Shown: positions 24,987 through 33,934, counted from the first letter of the stretch. The stretch: DNA of 40,080 nt from CAYMUL01 sp964393605 (GCA_964393605.1 CAYMUL010000031.1:1-40080); one strand, 5' to 3'. Numbers and translations are program-made. Notes: generated by a model not told the origin, from the sequence alone.

Positions 24987-25860
24987 TTTCAAGTTTAGCG
25001 GTGATGTGATTCAACGAGTCGTCTCGCAAGTTTTTTTGGAAAAATCTTTACGCGATTTTTATTGTAAGGATGAATCATGCAAAGGTTGGGAAACGAATGT
25101 TATTACACAGCCAACTGCAGTGAAAAATATTGTCAATGTTGGCGCAGATAGAATTTCTGCCGGGCTTGGCGTCGGCGATAATCTGACGGATAATGAAATC
25201 GCAAGAAAAATTGATCATACATTATTGAAGCCGGATGCCACACCCGACGAGATTAAAGTTCTATGCGATGAAGCGCGAAAATATCATTTCGCTTCTGTCT
25301 GCGTAAATCCCGGTCATGTAAAATTATGCAGCCAATTACTTAAAGGAACAGACGTTAAAGTCTGCACCGTTATTGGCTTTCCGCTTGGTGCAACTACAAC
25401 GGAAGTTAAGAGGTTTGAAGCAGAACAGGCAATTCAAAATGGTGCTACGGAAATTGATATGGTTATCAATGTCGGGCAACTCAAACAAAAAAATTATGAA
25501 TATGTTTTCAATGATGTTCAACAAGTTGTGCTAACAACGAAGAAAGATCGAGTTCTAATAAAAGTAATATTAGAAACTGCTTTACTAACCGATGAAGAAA
25601 AAGTTAAAGCATGTTTGATTTGTAAAAACGCCGGAGCGAACTTCGTAAAAACTTCTACAGGTTTCTCGAAGGGAGGGGCTACAGTCGGCGATATTGCCTT
25701 AATGAAATATACCGTTGGTTCTACTCTCGGTGTAAAAGCATCGGGAGGAATTAGAAGTAAAGAAGATGCCGAAGCAATGATTGCAAGCGGCGCAGACAGA
25801 ATTGGCGCAAGCGCAAGCGTGAAGATTGTTCTCGGCGAGAAAAGCACTTCGAGTTATTAA
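24979..25860 (+). CDS. deoC: Deoxyribose-phosphate aldolase with N-terminal extension
   Basis: DeoC splits 2-deoxyribose-5-phosphate to acetaldehyde and glyceraldehyde-3-phosphate. From ATG 24979 it has 293 residues. The aldolase domain starts near residue 75 (IARKIDHTLLKPDAT) and has GFPLGATT, EIDMVIN, the Schiff-base lysine in VKTSTGF and GVKASGGIR. The ~74-residue extension carries a C29/C34 pair and is longer than in the ~220-residue core family. I prefer ATG 24979 over the TTG 12 nt upstream. It overlaps the folD stop by 8 nt; its TAA overlaps the next ATG by 1 nt. Confidence 0.94.
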   Translation: MSDFKFSGDVIQRVVSQVFLEKSLRDFYCKDESCKGWETNVITQPTAVKNIVNVGADRISAGLGVGDNLTDNEIARKIDHTLLKPDATPDEIKVLCDEARKYHFASVCVNPGHVKLCSQLLKGTDVKVCTVIGFPLGATTTEVKRFEAEQAIQNGATEIDMVINVGQLKQKNYEYVFNDVQQVVLTTKKDRVLIKVILETALLTDEEKVKACLICKNAGANFVKTSTGFSKGGATVGDIALMKYTVGSTLGVKASGGIRSKEDAEAMIASGADRIGASASVKIVLGEKSTSSY

Positions 25861-26087
25861 TGATTCTCGATGTTATCGTCAACAAAACTGCGGATGGTTT
25901 CACCGCTGAAATTCCTTCTCTCAAAGGTTGCGAAACCTGGGCGGCGGATGAAGATGAAGTGTTGAATAAAGTTATCGAACTCGTTAAGTTTTATTTAAAG
26001 TTGACCGATTCTACTCCGCTTCAACTCGATAAAGCGAGAGGAAATTTTCACAAGAGTGTGTACAAATTAGTTTTCAATAAAAATTAA
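25860..26087 (+). CDS. HicB-like antitoxin-fold protein, toxin not seen
   Basis: The 75-residue protein has the HicB/UPF0150 degraded RNase H fold: ILDVIVNKTADGFTAEIPSLKGCETWAADEDEV matches the family pattern, here split as DGFTAEIPSLKGCETWA and following helix. It lacks the C-terminal DNA-binding extension of full HicB antitoxins, and no HicA toxin lies beside it. It shares an A with the deoC stop (TAATG). Being embedded in a housekeeping operon, it is more likely a domesticated small protein than an active toxin-antitoxin module. Confidence 0.82.
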   Translation: MILDVIVNKTADGFTAEIPSLKGCETWAADEDEVLNKVIELVKFYLKLTDSTPLQLDKARGNFHKSVYKLVFNKN

Positions 26088-26093
26088 AAACAT

Positions 26094-26672
26094 ATCAGCA
26101 CCGAAGCACGAAAAGATAGGTTATTCAAAATTGCGGCGAATCGACAGGAGTCGCTGCACTTAGTTTTAGAAAACATTCATGACCCGCATAATGTCTCAGC
26201 AATTTTCCGTAGTTGCGATGCTGTCGGTATTCCTTCGGTTTCATTAGTTTATACAATAGAAAAATTTCCGAAGATCGGGAAGAAGTCTTCTGCATCCGCT
26301 TTCAAATGGGTTGAAAGAAAAAAACATACCTCCATAATTTCTTGCTATAATGAATTGAGACAAAACGGCTATAAAATATTTGCTTCATGTATAAATGAAC
26401 GAAGCAAAAATTTGTATAATCTTGATTATACAAATAAGTGTGCAATCATTTTCGGCAATGAGCATCGCGGACTTTCGTCGGAAGCGATTCAAAATGCCGA
26501 TGAACTTTTTCATATCCCGATGTTTGGTGCAGTGCAGAGTTTGAATGTCTCCGTTGCCGCCGCCGTAACGCTTTATGAAGCCGTGCGTCAAAGAAAAATA
26601 TTTGAAATAAAAGATTCGAATACTCTATCGCCGTTTCAACAAATTTTATTTGAGAAGTATTTGAAGAAATGA
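26094..26672 (+). CDS. TrmH/SpoU family tRNA/rRNA 2'-O-methyltransferase lacking a canonical start codon
   Basis: The reading frame is open from 26088 to the stop at 26672 and gives a full SpoU domain: motif 1 LENIHDPHNVSAIFRSCDAVG, motif 2 IIFGNEHRGLS and motif 3 IPMFGAVQSLNVSVAAAV. Motif 1 lies upstream of the first TTG (26355), so the gene must start earlier, yet no ATG, GTG or TTG occurs in frame there. The best candidate is ATC at 26094, followed by STEARKDRLFKIAANRQ; it is one base from ATG. From there the protein has 192 residues. It is in the same frame as the HicB-like gene, separated by one TAA. Its stop overlaps aroA by 4 nt. It methylates ribose in tRNA or rRNA; the target is unknown. 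Confidence 0.82.
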   Translation: MSTEARKDRLFKIAANRQESLHLVLENIHDPHNVSAIFRSCDAVGIPSVSLVYTIEKFPKIGKKSSASAFKWVERKKHTSIISCYNELRQNGYKIFASCINERSKNLYNLDYTNKCAIIFGNEHRGLSSEAIQNADELFHIPMFGAVQSLNVSVAAAVTLYEAVRQRKIFEIKDSNTLSPFQQILFEKYLKK

Positions 26673-27958
26673 TTCAAACGATTGAGAAAATAAATCGACT
26701 TTCCGGCACAATTGAATTTGGCGGCGATAAATCCATTTCCCATCGTGCAGTTATATTTTCTGCGCTTGCGGAGGGGAAATCAATTCTTAAAAATTGTTCA
26801 AATGGCGAAGATGTAAAATCTACAATCTATTGCTTTCGGCAACTCGGCTGCAAAATTGAAAAGAAAGGTAACGAACTCATCGTCAATTCGCACGGTTATG
26901 AAAAATTTAAAAAACCGGGCAGCGCTTTGAATGCCGGCAATAGTGGCACAACCGCACGTTTATTGAGCGGAATATTGATTCATCAAAAATTTGAGACGGA
27001 AATTATCGGTGATGATTCACTCTCTTCGCGCCCGATGCAAAGAATCATTGAGCCGTTGACTAAGATGGGTGGAAATTTAGCCTCGCGGGAAAATAATTTT
27101 TTACCATTAAAATTTTTCCCTTCAAAAAATATTTCATCCCAAAACTTCACACTTGAACTTGGTTCGGCTCAAGTGAAAAGTGCAATTATACTTTCAGGGC
27201 TTCATCTTAACCAACCGACAAAAATTTTGGAAACCAAAACTTCGCGAGACCATACTGAACGAATGCTTGGGCTTCCGATTATTCAAACTGAAAATGGTAA
27301 AGTCATTTCTTCATCAAAAAAATTCTTACCCGATGCAAAAGAATATTTTATTCCATCCGATTTATCTTCTGCCGCATTTTTTATCGTTGCAGCTTTACTT
27401 CATAAAAATTCGGAAGTGATAATCAAAAATGTTTCGCTCAACCCGACGAGAACCGCATTTATCATGGTTCTGCAAGCGATGGGGGGAGAAATATCAATTC
27501 TAAACGAAAACTTCTCTTCCAATGAACCTTATGGAGATTTATTGATTCGAAGTAGTGAATTGAAAAATGTAAGAATAAAAAAAAATGAAATTCCACAGTT
27601 GATTGACGAAATCCCGATACTATCAATCGCCGGTTTATTCGCGAGCGGAGTTTTTCAAATTCAGAGTGCAAAAGAATTGCGCTACAAAGAATCGGATAGA
27701 ATTGCCTCGCTTGTTTTAAATTTTCAAAAACTCGGAATAAACATCGAAGAAAATGAAGACGGTTTTGCATTTGAAGGCAATCAAGAAATTCGAAATAAAA
27801 ATATTCTTTTCGAAAGTTTTGCTGATCACCGCATCGCAATGTCGTTTGCAATTCTTTCATCATTGTTGGAAGGCGGCGGGAAAATAAATAACTTTGAGTG
27901 TGTTAATATTTCTAATCCTAATTTTTTAAATCAACTAATCAAAGCAAACGGAAATTAA
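26669..27958 (+). CDS. aroA: 3-phosphoshikimate 1-carboxyvinyltransferase (EPSP synthase)
   Basis: AroA joins phosphoenolpyruvate to shikimate-3-phosphate in the chorismate pathway. The 429-residue length is standard. Visible active-site parts are GGDKSISHRA at residues 18-27 (K21), LNAGNSGTTARLLSG, SSRPMQRII, SAQVKSAII, LPxxKEYFIPSDLSSAAFF-like, RYKESDRIA and the C-terminal DHRIAMSFA. Its ATG overlaps the trmH-like stop by 4 nt. No other aro gene is nearby. Confidence 0.95.
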   Translation: MIQTIEKINRLSGTIEFGGDKSISHRAVIFSALAEGKSILKNCSNGEDVKSTIYCFRQLGCKIEKKGNELIVNSHGYEKFKKPGSALNAGNSGTTARLLSGILIHQKFETEIIGDDSLSSRPMQRIIEPLTKMGGNLASRENNFLPLKFFPSKNISSQNFTLELGSAQVKSAIILSGLHLNQPTKILETKTSRDHTERMLGLPIIQTENGKVISSSKKFLPDAKEYFIPSDLSSAAFFIVAALLHKNSEVIIKNVSLNPTRTAFIMVLQAMGGEISILNENFSSNEPYGDLLIRSSELKNVRIKKNEIPQLIDEIPILSIAGLFASGVFQIQSAKELRYKESDRIASLVLNFQKLGINIEENEDGFAFEGNQEIRNKNILFESFADHRIAMSFAILSSLLEGGGKINNFECVNISNPNFLNQLIKANGN

Positions 27959-29056
27959 ATGGCTGAAGTAATCTTACGTAATGTTTTTAAAATTTATGAA
28001 GGCGGGCATGAAGCGGTCAAAGATGTGAACATAGAAATTCGAGACAAAGAATTTGTTGTGCTCGTGGGTCCCTCCGGTTGCGGCAAATCAACTACGTTAC
28101 GAATGGTTGCCGGTCTCGAAGAGATTTCGAAAGGGGAAATAATGATTGACGGAAAAGTTGTCAACGAAGTTTCGCCGAAGGATCGTGATATAGCGATGGT
28201 GTTTCAGAACTACGCGCTTTATCCGCACATGTCGGTTTATGAAAATATGGCGTTCGGATTGAAACTGCGAAAATTCCCGGAAGAAGAAATTAAAAATCGT
28301 GTGAATGACGCCGCAAAGATTTTAGGTTTAGAAAATTTGCTCCAACGAAAACCGAAAGCTCTTTCGGGCGGGCAACGACAACGGGTTGCTGTTGGTCGCG
28401 CTATTGTGCGTAAGCCAAAAGTATTTTTATTCGATGAGCCATTGAGTAATCTTGATGCAAAGTTGCGAGTGCAGATGCGCACGGAAATTTCAAAATTGCA
28501 CAGACAACTTGGCGCAACGATGATTTATGTTACGCACGATCAAGTTGAAGCGATGACGATGGGGGATAAAATTGTTGTGATGAAAGATGGGCTCGTGCAA
28601 CAAATTGATTCTCCCTTGAATTTATATCATCATCCTAAAAATAAATTTGTTGCAGGATTTATCGGAAGTCCGGCGATGAATTTCATGAATGGAAAGATCA
28701 TCAAGTCGGATGGTATTTCATTTCAAAGCGAAAAAAATGAATTGAAATTTTCTTTGAACAGCGATTTCGGAGAGAAACTAAAAAATTATTCAGGGCAGCC
28801 GGTCGTGCTTGGAATCCGCCCCGAAAGTATATCCGACAATTCAAGGAATGGAAAAAATATTTCTGCGGTGGAAGTACAACTGGAAGTGGTTGAACCGATG
28901 GGCAATGAAACTTATATTTATTTTTCTATTGAAGGAACGCAATTAACTGCACGAATTCAATCTGAGCGAAAATTTGTTGCTGAAAGCAAAGCTACACTTT
29001 TCTTTAATCTTGATAAAATTCATTTCTTCAATCCGCAGACTGAAGAGAAAATTTAA
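27959..29056 (+). CDS. ABC transporter ATP-binding protein, UgpC/MsmK/MalK type
   Basis: The 365-residue ATPase has Walker A GPSGCGKS at 37-44, Q-loop in VFQNYALYPHM, signature LSGGQRQR at 135-142, Walker B FLFDEP with catalytic E160, and the H-loop in YVTHDQ. The last ~130 residues form OB-fold (TOBE) subdomains with LGIRPESI, as in sugar importer ATPases (MalK/UgpC/MsmK). No permease or binding protein is nearby, so it is likely a shared ATPase serving importers encoded elsewhere. The ATG follows the aroA stop without a gap. The 3' end overlaps the bshC 3' end by 4 nt on the other strand. Confidence 0.93.
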   Translation: MAEVILRNVFKIYEGGHEAVKDVNIEIRDKEFVVLVGPSGCGKSTTLRMVAGLEEISKGEIMIDGKVVNEVSPKDRDIAMVFQNYALYPHMSVYENMAFGLKLRKFPEEEIKNRVNDAAKILGLENLLQRKPKALSGGQRQRVAVGRAIVRKPKVFLFDEPLSNLDAKLRVQMRTEISKLHRQLGATMIYVTHDQVEAMTMGDKIVVMKDGLVQQIDSPLNLYHHPKNKFVAGFIGSPAMNFMNGKIIKSDGISFQSEKNELKFSLNSDFGEKLKNYSGQPVVLGIRPESISDNSRNGKNISAVEVQLEVVEPMGNETYIYFSIEGTQLTARIQSERKFVAESKATLFFNLDKIHFFNPQTEEKI

Positions 29057-30681
29057 ATTTCGATAATTTGATGATTTAAATCGTCAATATCTAAATCGTT
29101 GAACAAACGATCGACGAAATCAAAACCATATTTGTTGATGAAATAAAAAATATTCAATTCACGTTCTTGCAAATTTTTGTTTGGCAAAAATACATTCTCG
29201 ATTTTAGTGGCATGCCGTTCAATCACTTCATATTTCTTTTTTTGTGCTTCTTTAACTTTAGATTTGTATTCGTTCAACAGGCTTTCTCCCCTTTGTTTAT
29301 AACGATCTCCGGCATCACCGGTGGTTTTATCGAAAGTTGAAACTGCATCAACTAAATCTTGGAAAAGATTGTTCATTCGTCCCGTTCCATCCTCGAATAC
29401 TCCATCGAGATCGAAGTCTGAAATCTTTTTTAAAATTATTTCATAAATATTTTCCGGATTAGTGAATGCATCTGCAATTCCCAAAGAATATTTTTCGAAA
29501 AGTTGAAGAGTATTTTTTTCAACGAGTGTAGCGGAAGCGCGTGGAAAAATTATCGGCTGCTGAATATTGAAAATATCATACAGCAAATTCAACTGTGCAA
29601 AGTAAGAGACTTCACCCGGACCTGCGACGTAAAATCCGGTTGGGAAAAGATAATCTTGAACTATCGGTCGCAATAGAACATTCGGACTGAAAAGCTCCGG
29701 TTGCGTTTCAATTAAATTTAATAGTTCATCTTTTTTGTATTTAACTTTTTTTCGTTTCAGTCGGAACTCATCGTTCTCAAGCGGTTCAATCGAAAATCTT
29801 CCGCCGTCTTTAAACATAAATAAATTTATCGGTTTGATTTTTACCTGCGCATGATATTGTTCTTCAAGTATCGCACTGTTGAGAATTAATTTTTCGCTGT
29901 TGCTTCTGAATGTATTTATCTCTTGAATGAAAATAGGTTTTAAAAATTCTTTGGTTGACGGATGCGAAGGATCAAATAGTATCAATCCATATTTATCAAA
30001 AAATCTTCTCAATATTTTTTTTGTGGCGGAAAGAAAATTTCCGTCGATAAGAGAAGAATGGATTAAGTCCAATATCTCTGGCGTGAATTCAGTTTCGCGA
30101 AGAACAGATTTCAAACCCGCGATAAAATTATTTGCGGCTTCTGCTTGAAAATTTATTTGTGCAACAGGACCGCGCGGCTCTTCGGGAAGTAAGCCATCAT
30201 CATAATTAAGCGAAACAAATTTGTTGTTTAAATCTAAAAAACCGGCGGTACGAACTTCTTCAAAATCATGATCTTCTCCTTCCAGCCAAAAAATCGGGAC
30301 GAAATTATATTCCAAAAATTTCTCATTCAGTTTTTCGCAAAGTTTAATGGCAGAAATTGTCTTATAAAATGTGTAAAGAGGACCGCCTAAAATTCCAAGC
30401 TGTTGCCCGGTAATTACGGCAATTGTGTTTTTGCTGTTTAGCAGTTTCAAATTTTCTTCAACTTTAAGATGAAGCTGTGAATCACCATACTGTTGCAAAA
30501 CCATTTCGGTGAGATTAAAATCTTTTGCATTTTTTTGCGATGCAACGGAATGAAAAAGTTGTAACCAATTTTTCTCATCTTTAAAGTGATGTTTGTAATA
30601 GTTACTCACTTTATCAAAGTTGGAGATATAGTCGATAAAGAGGTTCTGAAAACCCGGAATTTGTTCGAAAGGTAGTTTCAT
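29053..30681 (-). CDS. bshC: Bacillithiol biosynthesis cysteine-adding enzyme
   Basis: BshC adds cysteine to GlcN-malate, the last step in making bacillithiol, the low-molecular-weight thiol of Firmicutes and many Bacteroidota-side bacteria. The 542-residue length is normal. The family blocks are AVITGQQLGILGGPLYTFYKTISAIKL split around residues 90-115, PIFWLEGEDHDFEEV, LILFDPSHPSTKEF, LRPIVQDYLFPTGFYVAGPGE and a C-terminal coiled coil. It stands alone on the minus strand; the other bsh genes are not in the window. Its 3' end overlaps that of the ABC ATPase by 4 nt. Confidence 0.94.
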   Translation of the reverse strand: MKLPFEQIPGFQNLFIDYISNFDKVSNYYKHHFKDEKNWLQLFHSVASQKNAKDFNLTEMVLQQYGDSQLHLKVEENLKLLNSKNTIAVITGQQLGILGGPLYTFYKTISAIKLCEKLNEKFLEYNFVPIFWLEGEDHDFEEVRTAGFLDLNNKFVSLNYDDGLLPEEPRGPVAQINFQAEAANNFIAGLKSVLRETEFTPEILDLIHSSLIDGNFLSATKKILRRFFDKYGLILFDPSHPSTKEFLKPIFIQEINTFRSNSEKLILNSAILEEQYHAQVKIKPINLFMFKDGGRFSIEPLENDEFRLKRKKVKYKKDELLNLIETQPELFSPNVLLRPIVQDYLFPTGFYVAGPGEVSYFAQLNLLYDIFNIQQPIIFPRASATLVEKNTLQLFEKYSLGIADAFTNPENIYEIILKKISDFDLDGVFEDGTGRMNNLFQDLVDAVSTFDKTTGDAGDRYKQRGESLLNEYKSKVKEAQKKKYEVIERHATKIENVFLPNKNLQERELNIFYFINKYGFDFVDRLFNDLDIDDLNHQIIEI

Positions 30682-30824
30682 TTTTTTTGTTAATATTTAA
30701 AATTATGTTGCGAAAATTAGCAAATGACAAGCTCATTTTATAAGACTAAAGCATTGTTTATATTGAAAACAAAGATGATGAAATTTTTCAGAACGCTCTG
30801 TCAATTTTTTTACACTCATCTATT

Positions 30825-30830
30825 TATAAG
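30825..30830 (+). promoter_or_regulatory. Possible -10 box (TATAAG) for the envelope trio
   Basis: TATAAG lies 18 nt before the ATG of the flippase-like gene, and the same hexamer occurs in the leader repeat at 33881. No convincing -35 at the right distance is visible, so this is a weak call. Confidence 0.3.
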
Positions 30831-30848
30831 TTTTCACCAAAAAATATA

Positions 30849-31826
30849 ATGCAATCAGAATTTACCGAAGAACAAAAATTTACATTTACGAAAAAAGATT
30901 ATTGGCTGTGGTCGGCAAAAATTATTCTTTCCGTCATTGTTATTTGGTATTTGTATGGCAAAATTGAAAATCTCAGCTTTGAGGAATTAGTTCCGACAAA
31001 AAATTATCATCTCTTTATCACCGCAATTTTATTGGGTGCGTTGAACATCATTTTACAAGTTATAAAATGGAAATTAGTGGCAAATGAAATTTTAAAAGAG
31101 AAATCTAAACGCAGAATATTTTTATCTTTTATTTATGGATTGGCCATTGGCATTTTAACTCCCGCTCGTTCCGGGGAAGTCATCGGTAGAAAAATTGCTT
31201 TGAAGGATAAAAGATTTTTTGAAGTTATCGGGGCAACATTCTACGATAAAATTACAAATTTACTTACAGTGCTTTTTCTCGGAAGTCTGGCGACAATTCT
31301 CTACTTACATTTTAAACTATCTGTCAGTTACTTATTGACCGTACCGATTTTCCTCTCCTTCATTTTCGCATCTCTGCTCGTTATGAAAATATTGACGGGA
31401 AGCAATGCGTGGCAGTCAATCATACTTTCATTTTTCGAAAACATAAAGTATTTGAAAAAATTTCAGGAGCGCGCAAAACTTCTTTTCGCAGTGAACGGAA
31501 AATTTTTAACAACAATCTTCAGTTATTCGATACTAACTTTTGCAATTTATAATCTTCAATTTGGTGTGCTTGCATCGGTGTATTCGGATACTTTTGCGAT
31601 ATATGATTTCGTATGGATTTCCGTTTTGCTCTTTTTTGTGAAAGCATTTTTACCTGTACTCACAATTGGTGAATTGGGAGTTCGCGAAGGTGCGGCAATA
31701 TTTTTCATGGTGCAGTTTGGTTATGCTGAAACAGTCGGCTTTAATGCCGCTATAATGTTGTTCATAATGAACATTGCAATTCCATCCTTTTTCGGCGGGC
31801 TTGCGCTCCTGTTCAGAGAAAAATGA
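30849..31826 (+). CDS. Flippase-like membrane protein (LPG synthase TM / UPF0104 type)
   Basis: The 325-residue protein has about eight hydrophobic segments and a short charged N-terminus. Conserved positions of the family appear in the segment YGLAIGILTPARSGEVIGR (residues ~98-116) and in LTIGELGVREGAAIFF near the end. The family is the membrane domain of lysylphosphatidylglycerol synthases and relatives that move or modify lipids. Here there is no C-terminal aminoacyl transfer domain. Its stop overlaps the glycosyltransferase start by 4 nt (ATGA), so it is likely to act with it on a lipid-linked glycan. Confidence 0.88.
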   Translation: MQSEFTEEQKFTFTKKDYWLWSAKIILSVIVIWYLYGKIENLSFEELVPTKNYHLFITAILLGALNIILQVIKWKLVANEILKEKSKRRIFLSFIYGLAIGILTPARSGEVIGRKIALKDKRFFEVIGATFYDKITNLLTVLFLGSLATILYLHFKLSVSYLLTVPIFLSFIFASLLVMKILTGSNAWQSIILSFFENIKYLKKFQERAKLLFAVNGKFLTTIFSYSILTFAIYNLQFGVLASVYSDTFAIYDFVWISVLLFFVKAFLPVLTIGELGVREGAAIFFMVQFGYAETVGFNAAIMLFIMNIAIPSFFGGLALLFREK

Positions 31827-32956
31827 TAATTGTTTTCGAAATAATTTTCATCCTCTCCGTAATTCATTATTTCTTTTTTTTATTGGGAGTTTATAAAGGA
31901 TTACTTCTTGTAAAGCAACATAAGTTAGGCGAAGTTGAATCAAAAAAAATTATCTCCGTAGTAGTTCCATTTAGAAATGAAGAGAAAAATCTCGAAAACT
32001 CTTTGAACAGTTTAAATGCACAAACTTATCCGAAAAATTTCTACGAAGTAATTTACGTGAATGATGATTCCGATGACTCATCGGTCAGAATTATTGAAGA
32101 ACATGATTATAATCATAATGTAAAGTTGTTGCACTTGAATAAATCGGGAATTGAAAGGGGATTCAAAAAAAATGCAATAGAAAAAGCTATCGAAATTGCC
32201 CGAGGAGAAATCATCGTTACAACCGATGCTGATTGCACTCATCAATCTGAATGGTTATCAAACATTTCAAATAATTTTGATGGAAGCACCGGTTTTATTT
32301 CCATGCCCGTAAAATTCTATAATGAAAATAGCATCTTAAAAAAATTACAACAGATAGAATTTGCCGGACTTGTATTAACCGGCGCGGGATTAATAGGAAA
32401 GGGAAAACCCGCTATTTGCAACGGCGCGAATATCGCGTATCGAAAATCTGCTTTCAAAAAAGTTAATGGGTATGAGGACAATAAAAATCTTTCTTCCGGC
32501 GATGATGAATTTTTAATGCAGAAGATTTTCAAAGACACAGACCTTAACATAAAATTTCTGTACAACAAAGAAACCGTTGTCGAAACTCATGCAAATAATT
32601 CTGTTAAAGAATTTTTTACGCAAAGAAAAAGGTGGGCGAGTAAAGGTTTCTTTTATAAGAATAAATTTTTCGTCGCAAAACTTTTTTTCATCTTTTGTTT
32701 TTTTCTTTCATTAATTGTTACAATGCTTCTCTCGTTATTTAACACGAATTATATTTTCTTACTTGGCATCATTTTCATTTTAAAAATTATGTTTGAGTTT
32801 CAGATACTCAGAGAAGGTGAAACATTATTGTTTGAAAAATTGCGTTTCAAGCACCTTTTGCTCGCCGAAATTCTGCATCCGTTTTATATCGTTGTAATGA
32901 GTTTCGCCGGTTCGCTTGGCGGATTTGTCTGGAAGAATCGCAAACTGAAAAGATAA
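31823..32956 (+). CDS. Membrane glycosyltransferase family 2, processive type
   Basis: The 377-residue GT-A enzyme has one N-terminal membrane segment (residues 1-22) and two or three near the C-terminus (about 290-370). Catalytic features: VVPFRNEEKNLENSL, VNDDSDDSS, TTDADC as the DxD-type site and the QRKRW (QxxRW) motif typical of processive enzymes such as cellulose and hyaluronan synthases. The cytosolic active site faces the membrane. It overlaps the flippase-like gene by 4 nt and is 6 nt ahead of the deacetylase. The product sugar is unknown. Confidence 0.92.
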   Translation: MIIVFEIIFILSVIHYFFFLLGVYKGLLLVKQHKLGEVESKKIISVVVPFRNEEKNLENSLNSLNAQTYPKNFYEVIYVNDDSDDSSVRIIEEHDYNHNVKLLHLNKSGIERGFKKNAIEKAIEIARGEIIVTTDADCTHQSEWLSNISNNFDGSTGFISMPVKFYNENSILKKLQQIEFAGLVLTGAGLIGKGKPAICNGANIAYRKSAFKKVNGYEDNKNLSSGDDEFLMQKIFKDTDLNIKFLYNKETVVETHANNSVKEFFTQRKRWASKGFFYKNKFFVAKLFFIFCFFLSLIVTMLLSLFNTNYIFLLGIIFILKIMFEFQILREGETLLFEKLRFKHLLLAEILHPFYIVVMSFAGSLGGFVWKNRKLKR

Positions 32957-32962
32957 TTTGAA

Positions 32963-33598
32963 ATGAAATTATTTTATGATCCTTCAATAATATTTGAATT
33001 GCTTTTGCCAAATTATTTTTGGCGAACGACGAACGGAAAAATATTAGTCACTTTCGATGACGGACCGCAGAAAGATGCGACAGAACTTGCGTTGCAATGC
33101 CTTGCCGAAAATAAAATCAGCGCGCTATTTTTTTTGTTGGGGAAGAATTATCACTTAAACGTTTCGCTCGCAAAGGAAATTCTTTCACAGGGGCATAGAA
33201 TCGGGATTCACATGAACGATCACAAAATATTGATGCTGAAATCATACACAGAAATCGAGCAGGAAATTTCTCAAATGAAAAATATGCTTGAAGATGATTT
33301 GGGAATTGAAGCAAAATATTTTCGTCCGCCGCGCGGTATTTTTACTTTCGGATTGAATTCAATTCTTAAAAAATTAAAAATGCAAAACGTAATGTGGTCT
33401 CTATTAACAAAAGACTATAATAACGATTTGAAAGTAGTTAAATTTGCCCTCGCGAAATATTTGACTAATAATTCAATCGTTGTTTTTCATGATCGAGTGG
33501 AAAACAAAACAATCATCAAAGACTCAATCAACTATCTCATTGAAACCGCAACAAAAAACAATTTTACAATCGGAAAGGCTCCGGATTGTTTGAAGTAA
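32963..33598 (+). CDS. NodB-type polysaccharide deacetylase
   Basis: The 211-residue carbohydrate esterase 4 domain has motif 1 TFDDGPQ (base and metal Asp pair at about residues 30-31), motif 2 HMNDH (two metal histidines), motif 3 RPPRG and motif 5 VVFHD. No signal peptide is visible, which is odd for an enzyme working on exported glycans; it may act on a cytosolic lipid-linked precursor or start differently. It ends the three-gene run with the flippase-like protein and glycosyltransferase. Confidence 0.92.
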   Translation: MKLFYDPSIIFELLLPNYFWRTTNGKILVTFDDGPQKDATELALQCLAENKISALFFLLGKNYHLNVSLAKEILSQGHRIGIHMNDHKILMLKSYTEIEQEISQMKNMLEDDLGIEAKYFRPPRGIFTFGLNSILKKLKMQNVMWSLLTKDYNNDLKVVKFALAKYLTNNSIVVFHDRVENKTIIKDSINYLIETATKNNFTIGKAPDCLK

Positions 33599-33826
33599 TT
33601 TTCGGACTTGCAGTACTGAATTTTGACAATTTGTGCGGTAAGACTTTCTAGTTTTAATTAAATCTGCAAGCGAGTTTTCCATCACTTTATATTTTGGAGA
33701 AAAAATGTAAACACTTTCGAGGCTATAAAATTACTTGGGCAGGTAAAACTTTTACGGCGCTAATTTGGACAAGTCAGGAAACTTTCTCGCCAACTCAATT
33801 TTATTTTAGACAACAATGGTGTCTGT
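33599..33826. other. Gene-free spacer before the leader repeat
   Basis: I see no coding sequence, no clear terminator for the preceding trio and no structured RNA here. Together with the leader repeat (33827-33920) it makes a 340-bp gap. Confidence 0.6.
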
Positions 33827-33920
33827 AAAATATTTTCCCAAGTTTAAACATTTTACTTGACATTGAGCGTTTTTTTTTTTTATAAGTTAGCCGCAAGTAA
33901 ATAAATATTTTTTTAGTTAT
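33827..33920 (+). repeat. Leader repeat, copy 1
   Basis: About 94 bp that recur at 39933-40028 with only scattered differences. Both copies share tttcccaa, gaacattttactt or aaacattttactt, ttgagcg followed by a long T run, and gtaaataaatatttttttagttat at the end (given here in words and pieces). The repeat contains a sigma70-like promoter and the start of a 5' leader, and stops ~19 nt before the first ATG of the metzincin-like gene. Confidence 0.88.
33857..33886 (+). promoter_or_regulatory. Promoter with a 12-T tract in the spacer (copy 1)
   Basis: A perfect -35 TTGACA (33857-33862) and -10 TATAAG (33881-33886) are separated by 18 nt. The spacer ends in a run of 12 T (33870-33881). Adding or losing a T would change the -35/-10 distance. 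A start site near 33893 would leave a leader of about 46 nt. Confidence 0.7.
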
Positions 33921-33929
33921 TAATTTTTT

Positions 33930-33934
33930 GGAGG
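33930..33934 (+). promoter_or_regulatory. Strong ribosome binding site GGAGG
   Basis: GGAGG lies 4 nt before ATG 33939 and 7 nt before ATG 33942. This is unusually canonical for the window, where most genes lack a clear Shine-Dalgarno. It supports the long N-terminus of the metzincin-like protein; the second ATG has the better spacing. Confidence 0.8.
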
